This document shows positions 49,252 through 60,754 of a DNA stretch of 64,000 nt, one piece after another. Both the position numbers and the translations under genes were made by a program. Positions within the stretch are counted from its first letter, which is position 1, and each line of letters opens with the position of its first letter. The notes under the pieces were generated by a model that saw nothing but the letters and a program-made list of their open reading frames with translations, had not been told where the DNA came from and searched no databases. This DNA is from Ochotona curzoniae (Eukaryota > Chordata > Mammalia > Lagomorpha > Ochotonidae), in assembly GCF_017591425.1 (NCBI RefSeq), contig NW_024464918.1:9794001-9858000 (forward strand), in the 5' to 3' direction.

Positions 49252-49510
49252 AAGAACAACAACAAAAACAGAAAAGCGTGAAATCTGTAAAAGCAGACAT
49301 CTTTCTAAGTTCAGTACATTACAACAGAAATGAAGAGGATTCCGTTTCAGAATGACTTTGAAGGTTAGTAAATGTCTTGATACATCAAACTGTTGGGATC
49401 TTGTGAAGAAATGTTAGAGCTCTAGTGTCAGAGTTTGTTCAAAAATGGGCATGTATCTAATGGTGAAACAAAACTCACGTGGAATGACCTGATACGAAAA
49501 ACACAGGATG

Positions 49511-49844
49511 GGCCCGGCAGGATGGCGCACTGGTTAAGACCCTTGCCTTGCATGCCTGGGATCCCATATGGACACCGGTTCTAATCCCGGTAGCCCCACT
49601 TCCCATCCAGCTCCCTGCCTGTGGCCCGGGAAAGCAGTGGAGGACGGCCCAAAGCTTTGGGACCCTGCACCCACGAGGGAGACCCAGAAGAGGCTCATGG
49701 CTTCGGATCGGCATAGCATTGACTGTTGCGCTCACTTGGGGAATGAATCATCGGACGGAAGATCTTCCTCTCTGTCTCTCCTCTCTGTATATCCGCCTTT
49801 CCAATAAAAATTTAAAAAAAGAAATCTTTAAAAAAAAAAGTAAA
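49511..49844 (+). mobile_element. Youngest-looking full-length CSINE, with target-site duplication
   Basis: All modules are present: 'GGCCCGGCAGGATGGCGCAC', the B box GGTTCTAATCC (49577-49587), 'GGCCCGGGAAAGCAGTGGAGG', 'GGGACCCTGCACCCACGAGGG', 'GGATCGGCATAGC', 'GAATCATCGGACGGAAGATC', a CT-rich segment and an AATAAA-containing A-rich tail. The flank GAAAAACACAGGA (49496-49508) recurs as GAAAAAGACAGGA (49845-49857), one mismatch in 13. Intact internal Pol III promoter boxes and retained CG dinucleotides indicate youth. Confidence 0.96.
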
Positions 49845-49857
49845 GAAAAAGACAGGA

Positions 49858-50689
49858 AATATTTGGATATTCCCTTAGTCTATGACAATGACACTTTTTC
49901 TCCAAACCAAAACATTTCATATTTTCACAAGGATTTTCTGTCATTTCTAATGGTATCACATAAGCATTTCCTTACAGAGTTCCAAAGAATTCCAAGTTTT
50001 GATGAATTTATAATGTTGGACCAAGGATACAATTGAAAAAAAGGTGAGGAAGACAGATTTCCTTTATAAGCAAAATAGCATTAGCTTGTTAGAGGACATT
50101 TAATGACAACCATGGTCATGTCATATACACGGTGCCAAAGAGCAAAGACCCCTGACAAGATCTACCGCAAAGACGTCATCTGTTACAAGCGTCAAAAGTA
50201 TCACCGTTTAACTGGTTGACAAATGACTTCTTCATGACTCTGTATGTCTTTGCATTCCTATGGAGCTAGAATAAGTGAAACTCTTAATGTTTTGATTGAT
50301 TATATTTTATAAATTATTTCCCATCTCACTTTAAAGTGTAGAAATAATCAAACCTTCACCAAGCAAGATTTCATATTCTGGAATATTTCATGAACAAAAG
50401 AACAGGCTTTGTGAGGTTGAACAAAAGCTATCTTGAACTTGTAACAATTGTACGTGTAACAGTTACTACAGAAGACAATTAAATGACACGATAGCAATTC
50501 ATTTGATCATTATTATTAGTCATAATTTTAATAAGAAAATGAATCAACACTAAATTTATTTAGGCTTTTTGTCATATAAAAATATGAATAAACAAAACTT
50601 CTTTAGTTTTAAAAACCAATGTTACTCACTATGGATGTCAGAACTCAAAACATGGTATTGTTGCTTGAGTTAAAAAGAACTTAGCTACC
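49858..50689. other. Unassigned AT-rich sequence
   Basis: Nothing recognised. Confidence 0.5.
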
Positions 50690-50855
50690 CTGACATTTCA
50701 GTACTGGCTTCATCACTCACTGTATGTGAGATACTGAGTTAACTATTTACCTATTTTTAAAAATCATCTGTAAAATAAGATTAGTAAGTAGGTTTCAAAG
50801 GTGTTACTATGAAAATAAACTAATCTAATCTAATCCAAAGTGCCTGTAACACTAA
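50690..50855 (+). mobile_element. MIR (ancient mammalian-wide SINE)
   Basis: 'CTTCATCACTCACTGTATGTGAGA', 'GAGTTAACTATTTACC', 'ATCATCTGTAAAATAAGATTAGTAAGTAGG' and 'CCAAAGTGCCTGTAAC' follow the MIR core order (theme 'cttactagctgtgtgacc ... catctgtaaaatgggga ... gtgcctggcac'). Confidence 0.75.
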
Positions 50856-51131
50856 CATATATGAAGAAAATATCAAAAATAGGAGTTACTTTTATAATGA
50901 ATATATTAATAATAGAGAACTCTGAGACCATAATAAAATCTAAAGTTCCATTTCAAAGCAAACAACATTACGTATAGTAAATCCAAAACTCAAAGACATT
51001 TATAAGTAAACAGAGCCACAAACTACAAACAATATGAAAATTGCAAGAGGACATATACAACATTAAAGAATGTTGAAGTAAAGCAATGTCGTGTCTGAGG
51101 ACACTAGAAGAGAAATCAAAAACTTGCCATT
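50856..51131. other. Unassigned A-rich sequence
   Basis: A-rich and possibly L1-derived, but no anchor phrase was found. Confidence 0.4.
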
Positions 51132-51234
51132 GGGCATCGGTGCAGTGGCCTAGCAGCTAAAGTTCTCTCCTTGAATGCACCGGGATCCCACATGGGCACC
51201 GGTTCTAATCCCAGTGGCTCCACTTTCCATCCAA
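51132..51234 (+). mobile_element. CSINE tRNA-like head only (3' truncated)
   Basis: Only the first about 100 bases of a young CSINE are present: 'GGGCATCGGTGCAGTGGCCTAGCAGCTAAAG', 'GGGATCCCACATGGGCACC', the B box GGTTCTAATCC (51201-51211) and 'CCACTTTCCATCC'. Unrelated sequence follows and there is no A-rich tail. Truncation at the 3' side is unusual, since LINE-driven insertions lose the 5' end. Confidence 0.9.
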
Positions 51235-51883
51235 ACTGCCACAGTGTTTACAAGAACTCCTTATCTGGTCTAACATGACAGTCCAAAGGACAAATAATTT
51301 TTGGTAGAGTCAATAATTTCATGATCCAGGTCTTCTTTCCAGAACAATGAGACCATGCATCTGGTAGAACTGTCAGAATTCAACAGGACAGGAACAGTGG
51401 ATATGCTAAAAAGACGAGATTAATGAAAATGCGGAAGGACAAATGCCAGGAAGGCCTCAGAAAAGCAGGCTGCCATATGTTTGAACCTTGCGTGGAAATA
51501 AAAGAGGACTCTGTCTGAAGTAAGAGAACTAAACTGATGCACAGATTCACACCTTCTAACATTTTAGTAAACAATTTCAATTTTAAATGCGCCAGAGCAA
51601 AGTATTAAGGTCACACTTACTATGGAAGATACTACAAAGGCAAATGGGCATGCAGATTGGAGTAACACCCTCATACAGCATGGAAGTACTGGGGAGGGGG
51701 AGGAGAATGAGGAATATCCCTAACAGATAACAGCTTAAATCTACTTACATAAAGGCTTGAAGAAGATATTAAAAATATTAAATAACGACCTAAGTTGCGA
51801 TTAGAAAAATTCAAAATATTACAGAAAAATTGCTGAACAAGATAAAGATCAAACAGAGCTCTCATTTCAGAAATAAAACCTAA
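51235..51883. other. Unassigned sequence
   Basis: Moderately complex, with a 66-codon and an 87-codon minus-strand frame lacking domains. Could contain an unrecognised old repeat. Confidence 0.4.
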
Positions 51884-52195
51884 GGTTGGTGATGTGGTCA
51901 CAGCCAGTACAGCTGCCACCTGCAGTGCCAGCACCGTGTATACGTTCCAATTTGAGTCTCAGCTGCTCCAGCTAGGATCCAGTTCTCTGCTAATTCACCT
52001 GGGAAAGCAACAGAAGATGATCCATGTGCTTGGGCCCCTGCACACATGTGGTAGAACTGGAAGAAGCATTTGTTTTCTGGCTTAGAAGCAGCCCAGCCAC
52101 TGGGGCCATTGAAAGAGTGAACCAGTGGATGGAGACCACGCTCTCTCCCTGTGCATAATTCTGCCTTTGAATTAAGGACATGAATCTTTAAAAAC
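51884..52195 (+). mobile_element. CSINE, diverged
   Basis: 'CAGCTGCTCCAGCTAGGATCCAG', 'CACCTGGGAAAGCAACAGAAGATGATCCATGTGCTTGGGCCCCTGC', 'TGGAAGAAGCATTTG', 'GAGTGAACCAGTGGATGGAGACC' and 'GAATCTTTAAAAAC' follow the rabbit-type older CSINE consensus. A 131-codon antisense frame (52293-51898) is an artefact of it. Confidence 0.88.
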
Positions 52196-52765
52196 AGAAA
52201 GAAAACCAGAGGACAGAAACAAATAAAAATACTGACAGGTAATGTTTTCAAGAGATAGATTTTGAAAAGAATGAAAAATTGCAGAAAATTCAAAGAAATT
52301 TGACAGATAAAATACTGCCACCTTGCTAATCCCGTTCAGTTTCCTAACAAGAATTAAGACATAAGACTGGCAATTTTGAGACTGAGATAAATACCATCGA
52401 AGGCTTATCTCTCACTCTGAGAAGACATAAGTATCCTGGGACAGAGCCTGTCTCATCTCCAGGATCAAGTGGATTTCCTGGTAGCAGAGGTAATTTAAGA
52501 CTGTGGGGCCTAGATCTCCTCAGCTCCTCAGAGCAAGATGCTGTGTCTTTCTGGGTGAGGAGTGTTGCTTTTACACAGTCAGTGTGGTAAGAGAAGGGAA
52601 CGAATGCATCAAAATGTGAAAACAAAGCAAAATGTATTCCCAAAATAGCCTGCCTCACTATGGTCATCTTTCCACTATGGGTAATGTCTCTACTACAGCC
52701 TTCTGTCTTCATGACCACAAAGCTTCCATCCCTACCATGTTTGATTTAATGAAATACCACTTCAT
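52196..52765. other. Unassigned sequence
   Basis: The section 52340-52720 is relatively GC-rich and has a 124-codon minus-strand frame (52718-52344) without a recognisable domain. Low-confidence non-coding. Confidence 0.4.
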
Positions 52766-54830
52766 GCAAAAAAAACCCTAAGCAATATAGGCATAAAAGG
52801 TACATTCTACAATACAATCAAAGCAACACACACACAAATAGGTCACATTAATGGGAAAAGACTAGGAGATTTTTCACCTAGTTGTGTAACTACAGAGCAA
52901 TGCTCACTTTTACTATTGCTATGTAACACAGTATTGAAAGTCCTCACTAGAGCTATTAAACAAGGAAAAGAAATAAAAGAAATTCAAATTATGAGAAATT
53001 TAAATTATCTCTGTTTACAATTGACATTCTATACATAGGAGAACCAAAAGACTCAAACAAGAGAATACTGAGACTCATAAGGAAGTTTGGCAGGGTAGGA
53101 GGTTACAAAATTAATGAACATAAATGAATGGCCCTAGTAAATACAAATAATCCCATGGCTTAAAAAGAGCTTGTAAGTACAGTCCCCCTTAAAGCAATAA
53201 TAAATACCCTGGAACTAACCTAACCAAAGATGCTAAAGACCTATGATGAAAACTAGAAAATATCAAAAAAAAAAGAAAAGAAATAGAAGAAGGCATTTAA
53301 AAATGGAGAAATTTACCACGTTTCAGGATCAGGAGGATTAACATAATCGCTGAGAGTAAAATATAAATTCAGTGCAATCCCAATCAAAATCCCAACAACG
53401 TTCATCTCAGAAATAGGAAAGATGACAGAAAAATTCACCTGGAAACACAAGAGACCACGAACAGCCACAGCTATCCCGAAGAATAAAAATCAATCTGGAG
53501 GAATCACAATTTTAGTCCTCAAGATATACTAAAGGACAATGGTCATCAAAGCAATCTGCTACAGAAACAGATATCAACAGAACAAAAGAGAGACCCCAAA
53601 AGTGAGCCCACGCATGTGAAGAACCAAAAATAATCCAGGAGAAAAGCTTGGTCTCTTAAAGGGACCACTGAACAGCAGCCTGCAGAGGGAAATCAGCAGC
53701 AAGACTCCCACCTCACACCTTATACAAAATCAGCTTTAAATGAAGGAAGAACTAAATTTGCACCCAAAAACCATCAAACTAGTTGAAGAAAACATGGAAG
53801 AACTCCACAAAAAATAGTCATTGGGAAAATTTTTTTAGAAAAATCATCAAAAACTTAGACAGTCAAAGCCAAAACCGACAACAGGACTACATCAAATTAA
53901 GAGACTTCTGTACAGCAATGTAAAGAAGCAACCAATAGAATGGGAGAAAGTCACTGCACACTGCACAACAGATAGGAAACTAATATCCAGGATTTACAAA
54001 GAACTTCAGAAACTCAGTGACCACAAAAGAAACAATCCTGTGAAGAAATGGTGAGGGACAAGAGCGGGTTTTCCAAAAGAACAAAATCAAATGGCTAATA
54101 GACAGATGAAAAATGTTCAGGCTCCTGAGTTTTTAGGCAAATACAATTAAAAACCACATTGAGGTTCCTCATAACTCCAGGGAGACTGCCTCAGATTCAG
54201 AACTCTACGAACACCTGTTGGCATAGGTATGGGAAAAAAGGTACCATACTCCTCTCCTGGTGAGAGTGTAGGCTAGTGTTGCCACTAGGGAAGTCAGTAT
54301 GGAGCGTGCTAAGGCAACTAACAACGGGTCTGCCATATGACCCTATTCCTATTATCCCACTCCTGGGAGTATATCCAAAGCAAGTTAATATGAGAAAGTG
54401 ACCTGTAACCAAATATTTATAGCAGTATAATCCACAATAGTAAATAAGTGGAAAACATTCAGATTCTCATAGAAAGGATTGGTACATTTTCTCCCTGAAA
54501 TACTACTCAGCCATTAAAAAAGACTGAAATTCTACCATTTGCAACAAAATGGTCTCAACTGGAAACCATTATGCTCAGTGCCATAAGCCAATCCCCCAAA
54601 GGACAGAGAGCATATATTTTCTGTGATATAAGGCAACCTTCTTGCAAAACGCAGAACTAATAGTTACATTGGTAAACATGTATATACATATATTCTTATA
54701 GCTGGAGATTAGAATTCTGGAACAAAATCTCAATGGAAAAGTGTAATCAGATTTACCTCTGGTGCTGAAGCCAAACTTGGTAAAATATAGTCACCAGCCT
54801 TGGTAACATCAAATTGTACTTTCTCCTTTA
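52766..54830 (+). mobile_element. L1 fragment: ORF2 from reverse transcriptase to 3' end
   Basis: The longest L1 piece in the window. Anchors in order: 'AATATAGGCATAAAAGGTACATTCTACAA' (52784), 'AGTCCTCACTAGAGCTATTAAACAAGG', 'CCCTTAAAGCAATAATAAATACC', 'AATTCAGTGCAATCCCAATCAAAATCCC' (about 53367), 'AGAATGGGAGAAAGTCACTGCAC', 'AACTAATATCCAGGATTTACAAAGAACTTC', 'CCCACTCCTGGGAGTATATCCAAAG' and 'GAAATACTACTCAGCCATTAAAAAAGAC'. The reverse-transcriptase active site is degenerate (about 53007-53018) and stops and frameshifts are frequent, so it is dead. It is 5' truncated. A CSINE lies just beyond its 3' end. Confidence 0.93.
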
Positions 54831-54843
54831 TTTTAACATTAAG

Positions 54844-55100
54844 TTTTTTATTTATCTGAAAGCTAGAGTTACAGATAGAGGAGGAGGGAAAGACAGTGAC
54901 AGAGAAAATCTTCCATATGCTGGTTCACTCCCCAAATTGCCAAAACATATGAAACTGAACGAGGTTGAAACCAGGAACCAGGCATTTCTCCCAGGCCTCC
55001 CATGTGGGTGGCAGGGTCATCCTCTGATACTCTCCTCGGCCATTAGCAGGAAGCTGGACTGAAAGTCAAGCAGCAGGGACTTCAATCTTGTAGTTAGCCT
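54844..55100 (-). mobile_element. Old CSINE, antisense
   Basis: 'GTTTTTTATTTATCTGAAAGCTAGAGTTACAG', 'CTGGTTCACTCCCCAAATTGCC', 'GGTTGAAACCAGGAACCAGG', 'GGCCTCCCATGTGGGTGGCAGGG' and 'GGCCATTAGCAGGAAGCTGGA' are the reverse complement of the older CSINE subfamily. The head end (near 55100) is degraded. Confidence 0.85.
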
Positions 55101-56527
55101 TAAAATCACAAAGTCAGTTTTTTCTTCCATATTATGGGCTTAATACAATTTTTATCTGTTTGATTTTCTCCATTGTTTCAAGCAATATTATATGTAAAGT
55201 AACATATTTCACTTCAAGTTATATAACAAACATAAGAAAAGGAATTTAAGCTGAAATGAATGCTCATACAACGTTGAATATTTTTAAAGAACAGCTCTTG
55301 GTGGTAGAAGAAGGCAGCCATGTTTACGTGTTTGTATGTATGTACAAGTACATATATTATTCTCTTTTTAAAGAGAAAATTGTTTTAGCAATTAGGATAT
55401 AATGAAAACAAGCTTGTATTTCGAATGGAATCTGTAATTTTCTTTTGAAATATATTCATAAAATCACATTTTCTTTTATTACAAAGGCCACAAAAAATAT
55501 TTGAAGTGGATGATTCCAGTAAGTGAATAATACAAAACAATGTTTCTGTTTCACAATCACCATAAAAGAAAGCTAATTTGCAGTTATGAAAAAAACTGGC
55601 TGAAACATCCGCTATGTGCATAGAATCATCTCTGTGTTTAAATTTCTTTCCTCAACAATTGCCATGTTCTATCATCCCATAGCTTGTTTTTGGTCCTGAA
55701 ATAGATTTCCCTTGATTTCAGTGCTGTGTTTTACTTCTGTTTTTAAACTTATTTTCAAATATTTTAGCTTCATCTTACAAATTCACTCTGTGATATTTTC
55801 TTAAAAGCATTAAAAGAGGTGCTGCTCTTGACTCTTCCATTTGATTAATAGAAAACAATCACTTTCTCACTCTGCTCATGCAGTTTGGTTAATTAACTGA
55901 TGCAGGCAGCACAAATAATTTCTACAATAGTTTACTTATTGTTTTAAGAATTATGTGAAAATTAGTCTTTTACTACATGATTAGATTTTTAGATCTGGTA
56001 ATGAACAAAAATAGTCTTTCTGTGCCATCTTTTAATGTGTTTTTAATCACCAGCTAAATAACAAAGAATTGTCTTTTAAAATAATTAAGACTACATATCG
56101 AGTCTCCCTAGGATGTCAACAATAAAGGGGTTAATGAAGCATCCAATCATCATGGAAGCAGTCAAAAAATATCTTGCTTTAAACAACCCAAAGCAATTTC
56201 CACAATCTAAACGCATCTGTGCTAGAATAATTTCCATAGCATCCGAGCATTTTTCATCCTGCAGAGATTACAAGACGAAAAAGAAGGAAGCTTACAAATG
56301 ATGGCAACCTCCTATGTAAGTGGAGCCAAGTATTTAAATGAAAAATCTGTCTTAAAAAAGCCAAGCTATTATCGTTTCACAAACCTTACTAAACATCATA
56401 GCATGACCTCAGTCGTGGCACCACTTAGAGTCATCAAAGAATGCTACAATGAGAGATTTCCATTTACACATTGTATATAGCTTCTCAGAATATTAATACA
56501 ATCTCCATCATGTACTAAGGCAACATA
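55101..56527. other. Repeat-poor sequence with conserved-looking segments
   Basis: No repeat was assigned. Segments 55680-56060 and 56090-56480 combine AT-rich homeodomain-type words with more complex sequence and are discussed as candidate conserved non-coding elements. Frames are 60-78 codons without a domain. Confidence 0.35.
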
Positions 56528-56690
56528 AGCTGTTTCCTTCCTCTTTCTAAACCAAGATCAATTCAAGGCTCAAGTCAAATACCAATTCATTGCCTCTTTG
56601 TGACCATTCACTCAATAGCTGTGAATGGAATACACCCTCTATCAAACACAATGAATGCTTATTTGAACAGTTTAAAGATAAAAATGGCAT
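56528..56690 (+). mobile_element. Weak L2-like fragment
   Basis: 'TCAATTCAAGGCTCAAGTCAAATACC' resembles the L2 theme 'cttcaaggctcagctcaaatgccacc'. Few other anchors support it. Confidence 0.35.
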
Positions 56691-56898
56691 GAATAAAAAT
56701 TATGGTTGTACTTAGACTACTGTGTGGATATTTATAGATTATCAGTTGATGTAATTGACCTCCAAGTTATAGTGCAGAAGTACAGTGGAATCATTTGTTG
56801 TTTAATAACAGGAATATATTCTGAAAAATGTATCAATATGCAATTCTGCCAGGGTAAAAAACAAAAAGTGTACTTACATAAATACAAGCAATGTGTCT

Positions 56899-57212
56899 GG
56901 GGCCAGCATTTCAGCGTATCAAGTTAAGCTTCAACTTGACATGCCAGAATCCCATATTTGCAACACTTCTGATCCAGGTTCTTGCTATTGCATTTGATCA
57001 TGTCAAAGTGTGAGGCTCCTGTACCTCAGATGGGAGACTTGCTTGAAGCTCCTGACTCCTGGCTTTAGACTGGGCCAACACTGACCACTGAGTTTATCTT
57101 GGGTGTGAACCAGTAGATAGAAAATCTAGATCTCTCTATTTGTGTCTCTCCCTCTCTGTAATTTCAACTTTGAAATAAAATAAATGAATCTTAAAATAAA
57201 AGAAAAAAAAAA
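56899..57212 (+). mobile_element. CSINE, diverged
   Basis: 'GGGGCCAGCATTTCAGCG', 'GCCAGAATCCCATATTTGC', 'TCAGATGGGAGACTTGCTTGAAGCTCC', 'GGGTGTGAACCAGTAGATAGAAAATC', 'CTCTCCCTCTCTGTAATTTC' and 'TGAAATAAAATAAATGAATC' are in CSINE order. Confidence 0.85.
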
Positions 57213-59594
57213 GAAAACAGCAAGTTCGGCAAACTAAGCAAATGTGGCACCTTTTACAATAATCTTTTAATCTTAGTAAGTAGAAAGAATACACCCCAAG
57301 ATGACAAAATATTTATTAAACATACACATCAGTGATGTGATTATTTTTGTGATGATTATGATCAATTCCTAGTTATATGTGCAATAATTTTATATGACTA
57401 GTGGCCCAATGAGTTGGCTTATACCAACATCAGCATAAATATGAGTCATGATTTCCTCTGCAAAGTTATGGTAGCTAGGCCACCAGCAAGATGAATTTTT
57501 TATTTTCTTTATAATCATATAGTAGCATCATGATTTCAGCTGTCATATTCGGAGACTGGTTCAAGCACGCATCAGACCCATCGCTTGGCTTTATTTAGGC
57601 CTGAGGCTCAGCAAGATGAGCAATTATCACCAATTTACTTATTCTTTATCTGCACCACCATTGTTAACAAATGGTATCATCAGAATAACGCAAATATATC
57701 ATTTGCATAATTAACAAATATATAAATAATTCTTCTCTTCTCAGTATTTTCATTTGTTAGATGTGTGCAACAACACAATATCATTATAAAAACTAATGTA
57801 CAGGTATATTTTATAAACATACAAGTAATGGATATCTGTTATTTGGTAACTAAAGAGATACTAAAGTAAGTGAAACATTCATGAACGAATGTGCCAAAAC
57901 ATTCTAAAAAAAAATAATACTGAAGAAAAACAGATTTATTTAGCACCATGAACAAGAATTATATATTTGCTGTCAGTATTACTTGAATCATAAATTTATA
58001 TCAATAAATTACACACAATTTATGTGACAAATCATAAACTATTTTTGTATTTTGTGACCCCCCCTCCTTTCAGAATCTAATCATTGCTAAAAAGCTTTTC
58101 TCTTGCTTCCCATATAATAGAAAAATGCACTTTAGCTCTAGCCTCATTTATGTCCTTGCTATTTGAATAAGGGTTGTTGTAATTTCCACTTATTATCAGG
58201 AGAGGACTAGAGAACAATTAAACGCAGAGACCAATGCTGTTTCTATTAAATGTCACTATAATCAACATGGAAAACCAATTTGCAGACCCAGATGATTGTT
58301 TTTCCTTGTAAGTGAGTTGTTTTGGCTGAGTATACTGTGTAAATGTCCCACTTCATAGTCTTGGTGCCAGTCAGCCTGCATTGATACTGGGAATGAAATC
58401 CAGGTTTCAAACAAAGGTTGTTTCCATAGAGCCAGCAGTAAGAACGAAGAAGGGCTATTTCCTGGTAAATCTTTAAAGAAAGAGTAACTACAATAAAAGA
58501 TATCGCTAACTATGCAGGAAATGCGCAGCACACAATAAATGGATTTATGATTTCCTTTTGAAATTAGACCCAAAAATCCTATTTGATACTACTTTTAAGC
58601 TTCGCTAACATCCAATCTTCAAGAGAATCATCACTATTTTTTTTTGCAGGAAATACCAAATGAATTCATTTCAAAGAAATAGTATTAAATCATGGAATTT
58701 ATTACATGAAGATTTCCACTTCACAAACACAAAACAAAACTATGTCTGGACCTAAAATTTGAGGATATATATTTCATGTGCCTGGTTTCTAAGAGGAGCA
58801 TTTTATTCATACTGTAGTATTTCTGAAATTAAGCTACACACAGCCAGGACACTGCATCTCCAAACATAAACCTTCTAATGAACAGGATGGTAATCACATT
58901 TGGTTTTCTACTTTGCTTTTCTTTAAATTCATTTTCTCTACTTAAGTGTACTCTAAATATGTAAGTTAGATTATCCAGATAAAACAACCAATAAGCTTTA
59001 AATGGTGTGCCATTCTGAGTAGCTGGTGAAACTTAACCCTGTCTTACATAAAACATGAAACATCCCTTTATTTAACACAGACTGCCCAAATATTGGCCAG
59101 TTTGAAACCATTTAACGTTATCTCACTCACTGTAATGCTAACAGAGTATTAACCAAAACCATATTTATCCACAAGTCATCAAGCACTAATTCAAAAATTC
59201 CACTTTTAATGAATTATTAAGTAAATGTAACATAATGATGTTTACAACATTTAATTAGCAATTGTGGCATATTAAGATTCATTTGTAAATTCATGCCGAA
59301 ATTGGAAAATTTCTTTTATCATTATGATTTCCACGTGAAAATTGTATAAAATTCTATCAACTTGTGATTGTATTTATTTATATATATGACTATATGAGTC
59401 CCCAACATAACTAGGCTCAAAAATAAGCATTTTCAAAATGAAAAAAGCACAGATTTACATACTTCTAGAGTAATAAAATTATTTTAGAATTTTAAAAACT
59501 GTATATATCCTATGCCCCTAGATTTAGTGACAATTTGGAGAAACTGACTAGCTTGTCCCAAAAACTCAACCAGAGCCTTCTGTGAAAAAAAAAA
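57213..59594. other. Long repeat-poor, unassigned region
   Basis: No repeat was assigned over 2.4 kb. A 103-codon minus-strand frame (58573-58262) lies in the more complex part, but has no domain and no obvious start context. 58260-58570 is noted as a possible conserved non-coding segment. Confidence 0.4.
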
Positions 59595-59908
59595 GGGGGG
59601 GGGTGGAGAGCAGCATCTATAAAGGTAATTCTCCACCTGCAGCTCTGGGACGCCAGTTCAGCTCCTGACTGCAGCATGCCTGATCCAGCTCCCTTACAGC
59701 ATGGAACAGCAGAGGAGAACGGCTCAAGTCCTCAGCCCCAGCATCCACGTGGCAGAACCAGAAGAAGTTCCTGTCTTCAGGATCCACAGAGCTCTGGCTG
59801 TTGCAACCATTTAGGGAGTGGATCATCAGATGTCAGACCTCTCCTCTCCCTGTCTCTCCTTTTCTCTCTGTAAGTATCAACGTTCCAGATAAAAACGTAT
59901 CCTAAAAA
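59595..59908 (+). mobile_element. CSINE, diverged, preceded by an A/G homopolymer
   Basis: A run of A then nine G (59586-59603) leads into a diverged head. It is followed by 'CTGATCCAGCTCCCTTACAGC', 'GAACGGCTCAAGTCC', 'AACCAGAAGAAGTTCCTG', 'GAGTGGATCATCAGATGTCAGACC' and 'CTGTCTCTCCTTTTCTCTCTG'. Confidence 0.82.
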
Positions 59909-60452
59909 CCCACACATTTCCCTAGAGAAACTTTCAAACCTGAAATCATTAAAAACATATTATATCTAGAAGAACTGTCTAAGGGAGACTATGATACCAC
60001 GAAGGGCAGATACAGTGCATTATGCAACTCTACTCCTGAATTTTCAAAAAAGGACTCCCAAAGAAACTGTAAATACAAGGTATTGTTTTTAGATCATGCC
60101 ACCTAAGTGCATGCACTTAAGTGAAAGAATGATGGACTAACTGTTGCTAAAGGACTATATTATTGCAACAATATAAGGAGAAACAGTGCTGGGAAAGAGA
60201 AACTGCAGTGGTGGAAGGCAGATACCTGAGCCTATAGAACAGTTTCATGAAAAACAAAAACTAACAAAATAGATTTCAATGGTAGTTAAAATAAAACATT
60301 TATATTAGATTTATATGGAAATGGACAGAGCACAAAATTTGGAAATACAATCTGCAATTTCCTGCCTTTCAGTTCCACCATCTATATTACCAAAAGAATA
60401 ATCCAAACCAATTCACAGGATTCTTCTGAAAATTTTGTATTAGAAAGTGCTG
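59909..60452. other. Unassigned AT-rich sequence
   Basis: Nothing recognised. Confidence 0.5.
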
Positions 60453-60754
60453 AGGGGCTGAAAGTGCAAAGTGGCATACAGGGACAGTTCTCCACCTGTG
60501 GCATCAGCATCCTACAAGAGCGAAGGTTTATGCCCTGGCTGCTCCACTTTCAATCCTGCTCTTCATCTGGAGTGGCTGAGCTTGGCCCAAGGCCCACTTT
60601 GGAGAACAAGAAAGAAATGCGTGACTCCTGGTTTCAGATCGGCACAGATCTGTCCGAGGCACCGACTGAGGCGGTGAACCAGTGGATGAAAGACTTCTGT
60701 TTGTCCTTTTCTATAACCTGTCTTATAAATAAAGCTAAAGAGACCTTCAAAACA
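60453..60754 (+). mobile_element. CSINE, diverged
   Basis: 'GGGGCTGAAAGTGCAAAGTGG', 'GCTGCTCCACTTTCAATCCTGC', 'GACTCCTGGTTTCAGATCGGCACAG', 'GAGGCGGTGAACCAGTGGATGAAAGAC' and 'CTTATAAATAAAGC' are in CSINE order. A 105-codon frame through it is an artefact. Confidence 0.82.

Noticed and set aside
49548..50036. 162-codon plus-strand open frame
   Set aside because: Starts in the CSINE at 49511-49844 and runs through its Lys-coding A-rich tail into unique DNA; a repeat artefact.
52344..52718. 124-codon minus-strand open frame
   Set aside because: No recognisable domain, no splice or retrocopy signs; length is within chance range for this composition.
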